Assembly: GCF_932294415.1 (NCBI RefSeq)
Contig: NC_065536.1
Span: 7,996,474-8,060,473, forward strand
Reading direction: 5' to 3'
Origin: Quercus robur
Lineage: Eukaryota > Streptophyta > Magnoliopsida > Fagales > Fagaceae
Length of the DNA stretch: 64,000 bases
Shown here: in pieces, positions 1 through 11,265 of the stretch
How the letters are laid out: each line of letters begins with the position of its first letter
Numbering within the stretch: the stretch's first letter is position 1
Made by a program: the position numbers and the translations under genes
Notes under the pieces: model-generated
Databases searched by the model: none
Seen by the model: the letters and a program-made list of their open reading frames with translations, nothing else
Told to the model about the DNA's origin: nothing

Positions 1-692
1 AAGCAGATGGCATCATGTAAACGATTTCACTTCTTTGTTATCAATTTTGATATTCATTCTATATTGATTTGTTTTGAAGTGAGTGTGTACACAAAATTCA
101 TGTCTCATGCATGTAATGGAAAATTATTGAGAGTGCGAGTGATTTAATATAAGCTCAAAACTCATTTTAAACAATTATCAAATAGAAAATCACAGAAGTG
201 TACACCATAGGTTAAAATTCTATAAAAAAAAAAAAATGGGACTAATGAAGTGTGATCTTAATAATTAATTTGTACGAATTAAGATGTTGTATCGTCACGA
301 CGTGAACCTTTGCAATAACAATGTGGTACTCTAATTTCAATTCAATAAAGCCCAGTTTCCGTGTATGGTTGTTGATCATCTAAATATAGAGATTTAACCC
401 ATGTGATCATGTTGTTGATATTATAAATATAAGCTCAAAACTCATTTTAAATTTAAAATCATTATCAAATAGAAAAACTGGACTAATGGAGAGTGATTTT
501 TTTTTTTTTTTAATCCTATAATAGAGAGTAATTTTAATATATTGTAGATGGAGTAGTTTAATTCTGTTCACATCTGGGCTCTTTGCTTGCTTTCAATTGT
601 TCGATGTTGCATTTTATAACCTTTTGGATTACACTACTGAGCTAATTAAGCAACCTCCTTTGACACACAAGGCTTAGTTGGTTTGATGACCA
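1..692. other. Intergenic, with a short direct repeat
   Basis: No gene is visible. A segment of about 50 bp at 145-195 is repeated at about 421-478, both copies reading through AAGCTCAAAACTCATTTTAA and then a run matching ATTATCAAATAGAAAA. The spacing of about 280 bp suggests an old local duplication. The rest is AT-rich with T and A homopolymers. Confidence 0.5.
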
Positions 693-834
693 AGGGCCCG
701 TCTAGTAATATTATTGTTCAGTTTTCAGTATTATAGAAATACGTGTTTAAATATTATAGAAATATGTGTCAGAAGTGTTATTGTTGTTTAAATACTAAAA
801 ACTGTTGTTTAAAAGCAGGTACCAAACAGCCCCC
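693..834. mobile_element. Short MITE-like inverted-repeat element
   Basis: The left end AGGGCCCGTCTAGTAA and the inverted right end GGGGGCTGTTTGGTACC form imperfect terminal inverted repeats around about 140 bp of AT-rich sequence. The ends resemble the GGGC/TGTTTGG-type ends common in plant non-autonomous DNA transposons. I could not find a clear target duplication, so the superfamily is unassigned. Confidence 0.35.
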
Positions 835-1471
835 AGATCTTCAAACCCTTCAAAGGAATTCTAGAAAGAATATGTTGTGCAGCAAGGAATGAAGTGAGTT
901 GAAGCCGTGAGGCAGAGTCATTTTTTGTTTTGTTTTGATATATTCAATAGTCCGAGGAATGGAAATTTAAATCTTGAACATCTTTATTTAAAAAAAAAAA
1001 AAAAAGTGTACGATGACAGGTACAGTCATACAGAGGTGGACATTGGGCTGTGGATTGGGCCTGGCTTGAATTGTAACAATATGGCCCAATCTAACGCCTT
1101 TGATTCCCCTATGCAAAGAAGAGTGAACCAATTGGATATGGATGGGCGTTCTCTCTTTCATCAAAGAGAAATGACAAGTTATATGGCTGAACTCTGAAGT
1201 ACCAAATCCTGGTGAAAAAAATGAATTGTAAAGTGGTAAGGGGACAATTCCCTAACAATTTACTCCTTTTCACTTACCCAATAAGTCTTATTGAAAATCT
1301 CTGGAGCAAATACATGCATGTTCAAGTTTTCTCTATTGAAAATGGGATGTTCTTGCTCAAATTGGGGAAGAAGGTTAGCTAACCATAATAATTCAGCAAA
1401 TAAATCTTACCGTAATAGGAAAAAAGGGCTATCGACTATTACTTTCTAGGAGATTATTGTAGTTGCATTAA

Positions 1472-1629
1472 TGCTCTATTTGTTTCGACTATAATGCTTT
1501 CTAAAAAATGAGTCATTTTTCAAATAGTATTTTCTATAAAATTATCTAATTTGGTAGTAATTTTAAATGAGTTAAAAAACAACTTACTAACTTTCTTTAT
1601 TTAGCTTGCTATGAGATAGAGTTATTTTC

Positions 1630-1673
<44 letters not shown>

Positions 1674-1816
1674 AGTAGAAAACAATCTCTAAAAATAAGT
1701 CATACTTTTTTATTTACTAAAGATAGTTTACTTTTTACTCAATTTTTTTGATACTACCAAACACTGAAAAACATTTAAAAATAAATAAATTGTTTTCCAT
1801 CGAAACAAATGGAGCG
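1472..1816. mobile_element. PIF/Harbinger-type MITE with TAA target duplication
   Basis: A 345-bp element starts TGCTCTATTTGTTTCGA. Its inverted right end reads CGCTCCATTTGTTTCGA. TAA flanks it on both sides (1469-1471 and 1817-1819), matching the 3-bp TWA target preference of PIF/Harbinger elements. It has no coding capacity, and an A-homopolymer of about 31 bp sits inside at 1639-1671. The superfamily call rests on the TSD and end structure only. Confidence 0.55.
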
Positions 1817-4699
1817 TAAGTAATCATGCTAGGGAATCTAAATTGGTGGAGAATTCAAATGCTGAAAAACATTGTCAAATGGATGAGGATGGAAATATTA
1901 GATGTGTCAAATGACAAATAAATTTGGCATGAGATACAATGACGTTCTAATAATAGTAATGTACAGCAAGATGTGTTATTAATATTTGGGTTTTTTTTTT
2001 TAATCCAAACTCTCTCTCTCTCTCTTATGACAATTGGAAATTATTTCTTCTATAATAGTTGGAATGAAAAAAAAAAACACAAAAACAAAAACAAAAAAAA
2101 TTTAAAAAGAATATTACATAAAGTAATAAAATAATAGAAGATATGATGTATGATATATTGTTAAGTTGTGTGTTAAAATAAATAAACTCTTTAACATGTT
2201 AAAATAACTTTCTTTTCTTTTCTTTTTTTCTTTTTTCTTTTTTTTACACATATGATGCTAGTTTGATCTCTCAATCTTGATAACAGGGATTTGAAAAATG
2301 TCAACAGTTATTTTTATTTTTATTTTTTTAATTAGAAAAAATGGCTACAGTTAAGTTCTAACCCAATAAGCCAGGTAGCATATAGTATTTTAAACGAAAG
2401 TGATGGTCGTCATACATGCTGGCAAAAGTTAGGTGCTAATATCAAACTGATGAAGGGTGTTCTTATTTTTTATGTGAAATATAATTAACAAAAGAAATAA
2501 GTGGACAAAACTTAAGATTGTTGAATATCTTCTTTGGGTCCTATCCGATATTCTCAACAACAAAAAAATAGCCCCATTTTCCTTTTGTGTAAACACTTTT
2601 TTAAGATTTTGAAAACACCTTTTTTTTTTATATATTGGTTTCAACCACTCTCATAAACATGTACCACAATGTCTTTTGTTTGACATTTCAACCATAGATT
2701 TTGGATTTTATGTACATTTTGAATAGTTTAATAGAATCAAACCCTAATAAAAACAAATAAATTAAAATTTTAAATCATATAAATAGTCATCTAATCAAAT
2801 CCTTCTCGGACAAATCATACGTATAATATCCCACATTTAAGTGTAATGATATATTCAAATTTATGGTTCTCATTTTTTAATACAAAATAAAAATTTTACT
2901 CTAACATGATCTAAGTGTATATATGCGTGAAATTCTCTTCTTAAAACTTGAATTCTGTCCCTTACTCACCACACCCTACAAACATTTATATTTGTGGAGT
3001 GACTACCGTGTCAAGAATGTGCGGTGATTAAATTCTATGTGTACATTATGCTCCATGCCAATTATCTTGAGGGACATTAAATAATAAGAAAATGAAAGAA
3101 GATAAAGTGAGGTATTTATTTATCGGTTTTTAATCAATACAAAACATAAGAAAACTATTTCTAATTGTGACAAGTTGCAGATCGCTCTCTCCATGATCTA
3201 TTTGAATTACGCAGGTTTATAAACTTTTGATATTTGACAATGAAATGATCTGGAAATCAAATAATGGTATTTAACAATGAATTTTTTTTAATATTAAAAT
3301 TTAAGGAACTATCAAAATTTTAATAATGTCAACTTGTTAGATAATGCACAATTAAAAGATTTCGTAAAGAAGAAGGCATTGAATTGCTTAATAAGTTGTT
3401 CATATTCTCCACATATATATAAATATATATATATATATATAAGTTAAGTTAAACAGTGGAGTGTCAAAGGTGCGACGGTTTTGTCTTTGAATTGAATAAA
3501 TTATAAATCACATGGCATAATCCCCTTGCTTTTAAATATATTACATGAGATTCAGGTGTTAGCTCAATGGCCGTAATGATATTCTTTACAATTTACCTAA
3601 CTCCAAATAATAATAATAATAATATTGAAAACTTATAACTTAATTGACTGAGTTAATCATGTAGTTTGGATTGATAGGCTCCTTAGGAAAATAATTGGTT
3701 TCCATATCATTATTAGGAGTATTGAAGGTATTAGAGAACACATTAGATGCCTTATACAGTTATACTCATTATTTAATTTTAAATATGCATTTAGCCCAAA
3801 TAATAGTATTGTGTATATGTATTCTAATGATCATTGCAACGCTTGATGTAGTCATCATAATAAAACTGCATCTCCATGGACCCTACTTCTAGGTGAACCA
3901 GTATAATCTAGTGTTTTCCTCTCTGCATTGTTCTCTTCTGTCTTCTATTTTTTGTTGTCGGCATCTCATAAATCTTGGGTTAGGTTTGCTTTTTCCTAAC
4001 ATCTTTAAAATTTTTTTTTCTTTTTAAGTGATTAGCTTGCTATGGCATTTTATTTGCAATTGATAGATATGAAACTCAGTAGGAAAGGCAGTCCAGAGTT
4101 TCCTCGAGTAGCATGATTCAAGGTTTAATTGCTAAGATTCAATCTTCTTAGAACAAATGCTATTCACAAGTACAAATGACCATAATATTTTACCCTAATT
4201 TTTTAGTACTCTATCAGCCCAAATTGTTCACTTAATTGTTCTTGTTATGTTTAGCTATTAGACCAATCAATTGGCAACATGAACAAAAATGAAGAAAGAG
4301 GTAAAACGACAAACCCGTTGTTGGTCAAAGCAATTTTACTAGCATGCCATAGAGCCATTGTTGCGTCTTGCCATTTTTGGGTGAGCAAATCATTAAAAAT
4401 TTAAAATATGCTATGTTGACAAAAAAAGAATAAGTTACCAAATATTTTATTAATCATATGAAATGGGGAGGTTTCTTCAACTATTTGCCAATATATGTTC
4501 TCTATTATTCAATTGTAAACTTAGGACTAGTACTGCTATGATAAAGTACAGAAAAAGCAATAACCTTGACGTTGGATGACTCAAACAAAGGTATACTTCA
4601 AATTCAAATCCTAAGTCAGACAAAGCTTGTGTCTAAACCAAAAGGAAACCTCTAGCTCCCATTTTTCACTAAAGATTTTTTCTTTTGCGCGGCCTTGAC
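1817..4699. other. Intergenic, upstream of the SWEET gene
   Basis: No supported gene. The region is AT-rich with homopolymer tracts, a CT microsatellite near 2010-2024 and a TA microsatellite near 3413-3441. The short open frames here (for example 2429-2644 on the minus strand) show no recognisable domain. The SWEET promoter presumably lies in the last few hundred bases, but I cannot place a TATA box with confidence. Confidence 0.5.
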
Positions 4700-7160
4700 A
4701 TGGCCAGTGCAAGTTTCTATGTTGGAGTTATAGGTAACAACAAAACTTCATTCTCCATATATATTTTTTGGTGGACATTTAGGGTTCTCAATTCCTGCAT
4801 AGAGGCTAACTATTATCTCTTCATTTTGTTTCAGGCAACATCATCTCAGTCTTACTATTTCTTTCTCCCTTGTAAGTAAGCTCATCTGATTACATATCTT
4901 TGTTTAGATTTTGTGTTTTTCATCAAAACAAGAACAAGTAATTAGATTGTCCTTTTCGCAGAGGAACATTTCGGCGAATTGTTAAGCATCGATCAACAGA
5001 GGAATTTGAGAGTTTTCCTTACATTTGTACATTACTGGCTTCGGCGTTATGGACTTATTATGGAATCACAAAGGCTGGAAGCCTGCTTGTGGCGACTGTT
5101 AATGGTTTTGGTGTTGTTGTAGAGATTGTTTATGTTACCTTATTCCTTGTATTTGCACCTCCAAGAACAAGGGTAAGTTTCTCAACATTAATGCATGCCT
5201 ATTATCATCATAATCGTGCACTAAAAGCTTATTGTTTTGAAATTTATTATTGTCAATAATTTTCTTTTAGGCAAAGACTGGTACATTGGTTGCACTTTTG
5301 GATGTGGGATTTCTCGCAGGAGTGATTTTGATTACTCATTTTTTGTTGCACGGAGATACAAAGATCGATGTCATAGGATTCTTGTGTGCAGGCCTAAATA
5401 TAGCCATGTATGCTTCACCTCTTGCAGCCATGGTAAGAAACTCAATAGGTCAATTGTTAATTATCATAGCTTTTTTTCTCTTGCTCCATGTTCTTGATTA
5501 TAATACCAAATATGAAAAGGAAGAAAAAAAAAAGTTCTAGATCATATGATAATTAAATAATAGCCTTCTTCATAGTTCGTACTACTTTGTTAATTTGAGG
5601 TGTTGGTTTTTCATTTAATTCCTATGCACGTGGCCACTCCAAAATTGATGGAAGGGTTAGTCCAACTTCATTGATTGGCTGTAATGATGCTTTATTAACA
5701 AATTATTGATGTATTTTTATATAATTAAATGTGTAGAAAACGGTGGTGACAACCAAAAGCGTAGAGTACATGCCTTTCCTTCTCTCCTTCTTCAGTTTCT
5801 TGAATGGAGGGATTTGGACTTTCTATGCTGTCCTCGTGAAAGACTTCTTCGTTGGAGTAAGTTATCATTATTATCAGTTTTTCACCACCATCATCGGCAT
5901 CATTATAGTTAATTTATGATTTGAAAATGGTTTATATGTTGTTACAAGTTAAGGATCTCTTTCAAATCAAGCATATATATGCATTTGTGTCCCATATATA
6001 TTGTGCTGTACACGTTACCCTTAGCTAGAACCAGTATCCTTGCTCCCTGGGGTTTGAAACCAAAACTTCGTATTACTAACCATTAACCAAGACCAGTACG
6101 TTATCTTCACTCCTCTAATAGATAGTTCACATGGCATAAAGGGTTGCGCCTAAAAAACTATGGGTTGTATTAATGGGCACAATACGTTAACATCACTTTA
6201 AGTTAGAATTTTTGTTAGCCACCTAGTTTTATGTTAGTATTTTGTCAATTTTATATGTTTTAGGGTCAATTTTATACAATTTCTCTAATTCATTCAATTT
6301 TTTTATTAAATGAAACCTACATTATTTTAACCTTAACAAGTACCGTGTAGTGCTTGTTAACATTTGTCAAAAACTATTAGGCACTCAAATTAAGTATATA
6401 ATTGACGTATTACTCCAAAATAATAAAAGTTTTTTTTTTTTTTTTTGTTAATGGCCAATAATAGTAAGTTATGGGATGCAGAAATAATAGAATTAGCCTT
6501 TTCCATGGTTTATACTTTAATGAGATATGAGCAGTAGAATTCTCCTAATAAATACTATATTATACTTTGAAGTTTGAACAGAAGATATGCTTGCCAACTC
6601 TTTGACAAGTGATTGCCACCCTAGAATAAAATTGCCATGTCCATCTTCAAATATATATATCCTCTTTAATAAGTGGACCAAATATGGAATCAGTCTTATC
6701 CATGTTTCCTTTATCTTTTAATTTTCTCAATAAGGTTTTGAACCAAGAGTTGCTGGTTATGGATACTTGCATGTCAATATGTGTGTAATTATTCTATATC
6801 AACAATGTATTTTGGATTTCTGCCAAAAAAAAACAATTATTTTTGGTAGTTAAGAGTCTTGTAGTTCAATTGACACTTTCTGATGTTATCATATATATAT
6901 ATATATATATATATAAAATTGTAAGATTATAATCCAAATAAATGTGTATAAGCAAAAAAAAAAAAAATGTATATAAGCAAAATGACGGGCGAGTTCTAAT
7001 TAAGCAGGTACCAAATGGGGCTGGACTTCTTCTGGGAGCAGCTCAGCTGGTGTTATATTTTATATACAGGAACCCCAACTCATCCAAGAAAGTCTCCAAC
7101 GATTTAGAAGATCAATTACAAAACGAGTACCTCTTGCCCTCTACCAGTCAAGTGGCATAA
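4700..7160 (+). CDS. Bidirectional sugar transporter SWEET, clade IV (SWEET16/17-like)
   Basis: Six exons can be joined in phase with GT-AG introns: 4700-4733, 4835-4871, 4962-5172, 5271-5432, 5737-5856 and 7008-7160, giving 238 residues, the usual SWEET length. SWEETs are seven-helix proteins built from two three-helix MtN3/saliva repeats plus a linker helix. They let sugars diffuse down their gradient. The four conserved helix prolines fall at residues 23, 43, 144 and 161. The pocket residues expected from the family are present: Asn71 in VNGFG, Trp175, and Asn191 in VPNGAG. The N-terminus and the KHRSTEE loop resemble clade IV members, which act at the vacuolar membrane on fructose and glucose. 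The vacuolar location is inferred. The start ATG was chosen because exon 1 then reads directly into the first helix. Intron 5 is long (1151 bp) and contains AT microsatellites. Five introns is typical of the family. Confidence 0.92.
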
Positions 7161-7606
7161 AAGATTTCAAGATAGAGGTCCATTGTCATAGATAGTAAAT
7201 GGTGGCTAAGAAGAAGAAATATAGGTGGTAGCCACTATGAAGAAGAGGAGCTTGAAATTCATTTATTTGTTTATAATATGTTTATTAAAAAAAATTATAG
7301 GTATCAACGATTGACACATGAAGTTTTGAGGACATGTGTTTATTATATAGCAGCCAAATATAGGGTTATAACTGAACTAAACTGTTTCTAAACATTTTGA
7401 GCTCTGCTTTAGACTTGTTAATTTATATTCGTTTGTTTAACAAATATGTCAAGTTTAAGCTTAAGTTTAGACTCGATTTGACTATCAAATAAGTCAAGTT
7501 CAAATATAATAATGTGTACATAAACAAACTCATGAACATGAAGAAGATCGATTTAAATATATATAATTTTATAATTTTTATATGTATACTTGTCTATAAA
7601 TATACT

Positions 7607-8086
7607 TGTGGGGGTAAAATTCATCAGTCAACAGTGGGCCTTGGTACCCATACGGAGCCCAGCCATAACAGGAAGTGAAGACATGGCCAGAGGACTTCCA
7701 GCCCAACCCTGTTGGGCCGGACCGGGCTTGTTTAAGAGGCGTCCGAGGAGGAGTGTCTCCTCGGACGCACCAAATGGGAGTCTAACGCACACCCTTCACA
7801 TGGTGGGAAATCGTCCCAAATCGAGGGGAAATGCTAGACGCTCAGGGGGCAACCACAACTGCCGCATTAAATGCAAAGAAGCTACTTTTCCAGCCGCATT
7901 AATGTAGAAAAAAACAGGAGAATAGTATTATCTTGGCCAGTGCAACTCACAGAAAAGGGGGGGGTGTCCTATGAGACAGGCACTCAAGTAGAGGCCCAGA
8001 TGGTTAACAAGTGTAGGGCCATAACTAATTGAAGGGTGCTATATAAGAGAAGAAAATCCCCATGACTGGGGGATGGGAAACGAGAG

Positions 8087-8134
<48 letters not shown>

Positions 8135-8367
8135 AGAAAGAGAGAGAAGTTCTGTAAACAAAGCAGAAGATATTGTCCCATGAACTGTTATCCCAAGAAA
8201 CTTAATAAAACATCCCCACGTTCAAATGGTTGCATGGCTTACTAACAATTACGTTTACTCTGTCTAGACCTAGTTCTACGACCCACTCTCTACAAATTCA
8301 TTGTTAAGGGTCTTTTGGGCCAGAATCGTCTGCTTGCTGGGCCTGGGCCCCAAATTCCGCCCTTACA
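7607..8367. mobile_element. Solo LTR of a Gypsy-type retrotransposon
   Basis: A 761-bp segment begins TGTGGGGG and ends CCTTACA. A perfect 5-bp direct repeat, ATACT, flanks it at 7602-7606 and 8368-8372. No internal retroelement domain lies next to it, so it is a solo LTR left by recombination between two LTRs. Its 3' part (CTACAAATTCATTGTT followed by GGGC-rich text and the CCTTACA end) resembles the end of the Gypsy LTR at 34327-35127, suggesting a related family. It contains an A-tract of about 46 bp at 8087-8132, and GC content is higher than its surroundings. Confidence 0.85.
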
Positions 8368-8651
8368 ATACTTATATAAACTTGATATTAAATTATATAA
8401 GTTTGTAAATAGGTTCATGTGATATCAAATTATCATATGTATTTTATTAATAATATAAACAATCTATTCATAGTAAAAATTCATGGATTTGTGGAGAAGT
8501 TATAATTTTTAATTATGATTTACTATATATAAGAAAACATTAAGTTCATTTTAGTTATGATTTACTATATATGAGAAAACATTAAGGACTTTGTTTGACA
8601 TGCCTTCACCATCATCGTTGTCAAAAAAAATTAAGTTAAAAAGATTAGATT

Positions 8652-8990
8652 ATAACACAACCTAAATAAGCCTCACTTATGGGTATTCAAGCAATTCCTC
8701 ATGTTGCTTTTACAGAACTTCCTTCTTGGATCATCAAACTGCCACCCATTAATACAACACCGACATTATTTGATTCCAAATTTAGAGCAATTCCTATTAT
8801 ACCATCTTCAAATTCTACTAATTCACCTATCATTACTTCATCAAGACCATAAATACAGGCAATGTCGTAGCCTACTTGAAGTATGGTACCGGTATTTACA
8901 ACATTTACTTCTCTATTATATTGCTCAATACGTTCTCGAATAATATTACTAATTTCATCTCCTCGAATGGTTACCATGAGTATGATTATT
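8652..8990 (-). pseudogene. atpA: Nuclear copy of plastid DNA: atpA 5' fragment
   Basis: On the minus strand the 93-codon frame at 8977-8699 starts [16 protein letters not shown] and contains [15 protein letters not shown]. This is the N-terminus of the plastid ATP synthase CF1 alpha subunit. Similarity continues past a TGA into the region matching IP-SEAYLG, then fades near 8652, so only about the first 110 codons of a roughly 507-codon gene remain. Several changes are C-to-T or G-to-A, including stops where the plastid gene has sense codons. This is the usual decay of methylated organelle DNA in the nucleus. A few tens of bases upstream of the ATG may also be plastid spacer. It is non-functional: truncated, with in-frame stops, in a nuclear context. 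Confidence 0.9.
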
Positions 8991-9817
8991 TATATTATCC
9001 TTTCTAACAAACTGACACAATAAAGTGAAAAATATTAATCAGTCAGGAAATTAATCAAATTTCTAGTTATCATTTATGGAACAAACACCCAAGTTTGACC
9101 AAATTACCAAAATGAACAAATGAAGAATTTGGGGAAAAAGAAAAAGAAAGTTATGCAAAGAGAGAGAGTACCTCCATGTGTTGGACGTGTAGAATTGCTC
9201 AATGGCCAGTCTGCTAAACAGCACAAACCCATGGTGATGAGAATGGCGAAGGAAGAAAATAAGAAATTCACTCTGCGCAAACTAATGAAGCGAGTGGTGC
9301 TATGAAAAAACCAAATAACCATTCACTTGAACCGAATCTGATTTTTAACTTCTATTATACTTTTGCAATTTAAGTTAATAATAAAAATTTAGGGTCAATT
9401 GTAATGTTCCCCTTAACTAATGATAATTAGCATTTTATATCTTGTTATTATAATTTCCATTAAATTTAAAAAAGAATGTCAAAATTTATCCCCAAAAAAG
9501 CATCTAATTTGAATTTCTCTGTTAAAGTTTATGGGAATCCTTACTAAATGGGCAAAAAGTTCATTGCCCATAGTTATGGGAGATATTATTTAGTTTTACA
9601 GTTAATAGAGGGCACTACAACATAGGGTTTTTTTTTTTTTTTCGAGATAGTTACACAATAAATTGCTAAGCTATAAGGCTCTTGGCAAATTATATAATTT
9701 TTTTTTTTTTTTTTTTTTACTTTGATAAGTAAAGGAGAGAGAATTTCAACCATGGATAAATTTGTTAAAAACATCAAGAGATGTCAACTACGTAGGCTAC
9801 AAAACTCTTAATTATTA
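8991..9817. other. Intergenic
   Basis: No supported gene. Overlapping small frames on both strands at about 9104-9322 show no recognisable domain. T-homopolymers occur at 9628-9642 and 9700-9719. Confidence 0.4.
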
Positions 9818-10184
9818 GAGCACTCTCATCAATGTTTGTATAATAGAATAAGGACCATATTTTAGCCAACTAAACCCGAAATTCACTTACATCAGATCAT
9901 GCAAAACTGTGTAAAAATACATGATTCCCCACATTCTATATTTCATCATTTGAAAAAATAAAATAAAATCTCTCACCTCTTGCTCTCATATCTCGTCAGA
10001 CTCTCTCTCTCTCTCTCTCTCAAGATAAAAAGAAAAATGAAAAAATGATTATTTAAATAAAATAGAATGTAGAATAAATAATCTAAATATAGGTTCTTTT
10101 AAAAGTAGTTTTGTAAAATAAAAAAAGAGTAAATTCTTATACTAAAATAGACAAAACTTTTCATAAGAGCTGATTCAAATGCTC
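9818..10184. mobile_element. PIF/Harbinger-type MITE
   Basis: A 367-bp element starts GAGCACTCTCATCAATG. Its right end inverted reads GAGCATTTGAATCAG. TTA precedes it (9815-9817) and TTT follows (10185-10187), a slightly decayed 3-bp target duplication. An internal stretch ATTATTTAAATAAAATAGAA resembles the element at 51645-52491, suggesting the same broad family. A CT microsatellite lies at about 10000-10021. Confidence 0.5.
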
Positions 10185-10583
10185 TTTTTTTTTTTTCTTT
10201 TTTTCTTTTTTTTTGGTTTCTCACAGTATTTCCTTAAAATTTTCAACCAGAGACTAATCACTGTTTACGATGGATAGACCCATAGCAAAGTAAATCGCTG
10301 GCCCAAGGAGTTTGTCAAAGTGTTGGTGCCTAGGCTTAAATTAGGAAATTCCTAGTCAAACTATTCAAATGCTCTTAACATATTGTAATTTATCCAAAAG
10401 TTTATAACATCATGCAAATATTATCCAATCCAATGGTCGAACTTTTGACCTAAAAGGCCCAATCAATTTTTTTCAGGCCACTAAACAATTTGGGTTTTAA
10501 ACATTGATCTAATCTTATCCAAACATATCCAAGCCAGTCCAGCCCACTTTAACTCTTCCAAAAAAAGTAAGAAACTATAGTTT

Positions 10584-10590
10584 TATACAA
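10584..10590 (+). promoter_or_regulatory. Possible TATA box of the DUF538 gene
   Basis: TATACAA lies 133 bp upstream of the ATG at 10723. The intervening 5' UTR is a purine-rich GACAGA/GAGA tract. Position and sequence fit a plant core promoter, but this is only a motif match. Confidence 0.25.
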
Positions 10591-10722
10591 TCTACCTACC
10601 GTTCAATTCTTAACTACGAAGACATAGACAGAGACAGAGACAGAAAGACGGACGGAACAAGAAGAACAAGGAAGCAAGAAAGAAACACACACAGAAAGAG
10701 CAAGAGAGAGACAGAGACAGAG

Positions 10723-11265
10723 ATGGGTTTTTTCTTCTTCATCCAAAGATCCATACTTTCACTAACAATTATTCTATGTCCCATTCTGTTTTTCACTGCT
10801 TCACCATCTTTAGCGTCATCAGAAACCAACTTAACAACCACAAAGCCTTCAGTCTATGATGTTATCCAAAGTTTCAACTTTCCCATTGGTATTCTTCCAA
10901 AGGGTGTGCAAGGCTATGATCTTGAAACCTCTACAGGAAAATTCTCTGCCTTTTTTTCTGGTAGCTGTAGTTTTTCTCTTGAAGGGTCATATGAGTTGAA
11001 GTACAAGCCCACTATCAACGGGATCATAACAAAAGGGAAGCTTACAAGCTTGCAGGGTGTTAGTGTGAAGCTTTTTTTCTTCTGGGTTGACATTATTGAG
11101 GTCCGAAGGATTGGGGATAATCTTGGATTCTCAGTTGGGATTGCAGGTGCTGATTTCCCTATTGATAACTTTGAGGAGTCTCCACAATGTGGGTGTGGAT
11201 TGAAATGCGATGATGGGCTGCAGGACAAGGAGGTTAGAACAAACCCATTTGTCTCTTCTTATTGA
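10723..11265 (+). CDS. DUF538 family secreted protein
   Basis: A single-exon gene of 180 residues. An N-terminal hydrophobic segment (about residues 5-30, ending near a small-residue run SPSLASS) looks like a signal peptide. The DUF538 domain follows, from about residue 42 (VYDVIQSFNFPIGILPKGV) to about residue 165, with the typical GKFSA, GSCSFSLEGSYELKYK and ESPQCGCG motifs. DUF538 proteins are plant-specific, about 150-180 residues long. They have been linked to stress responses and to a lipid-binding-like fold, but their molecular role is not established. The ATG sits after a long GA-rich leader and opens directly into the signal peptide, supporting this start. The tail after the CxCxxxC region (CDDGLQDKEV onward) is short and hydrophilic. 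No introns are needed. Confidence 0.9.
   Translation: MGFFFFIQRSILSLTIILCPILFFTASPSLASSETNLTTTKPSVYDVIQSFNFPIGILPKGVQGYDLETSTGKFSAFFSGSCSFSLEGSYELKYKPTINGIITKGKLTSLQGVSVKLFFFWVDIIEVRRIGDNLGFSVGIAGADFPIDNFEESPQCGCGLKCDDGLQDKEVRTNPFVSSY

Noticed and set aside
8699-8977. Functional ATP synthase alpha gene
   Set aside because: Only about the first fifth of the plastid gene is present and in-frame stops follow. It is a nuclear plastid-DNA relic.
9104-9322. Small gene candidate next to the plastid fragment
   Set aside because: Both strands are open over the same interval, with no recognisable domain and no upstream or downstream exon.
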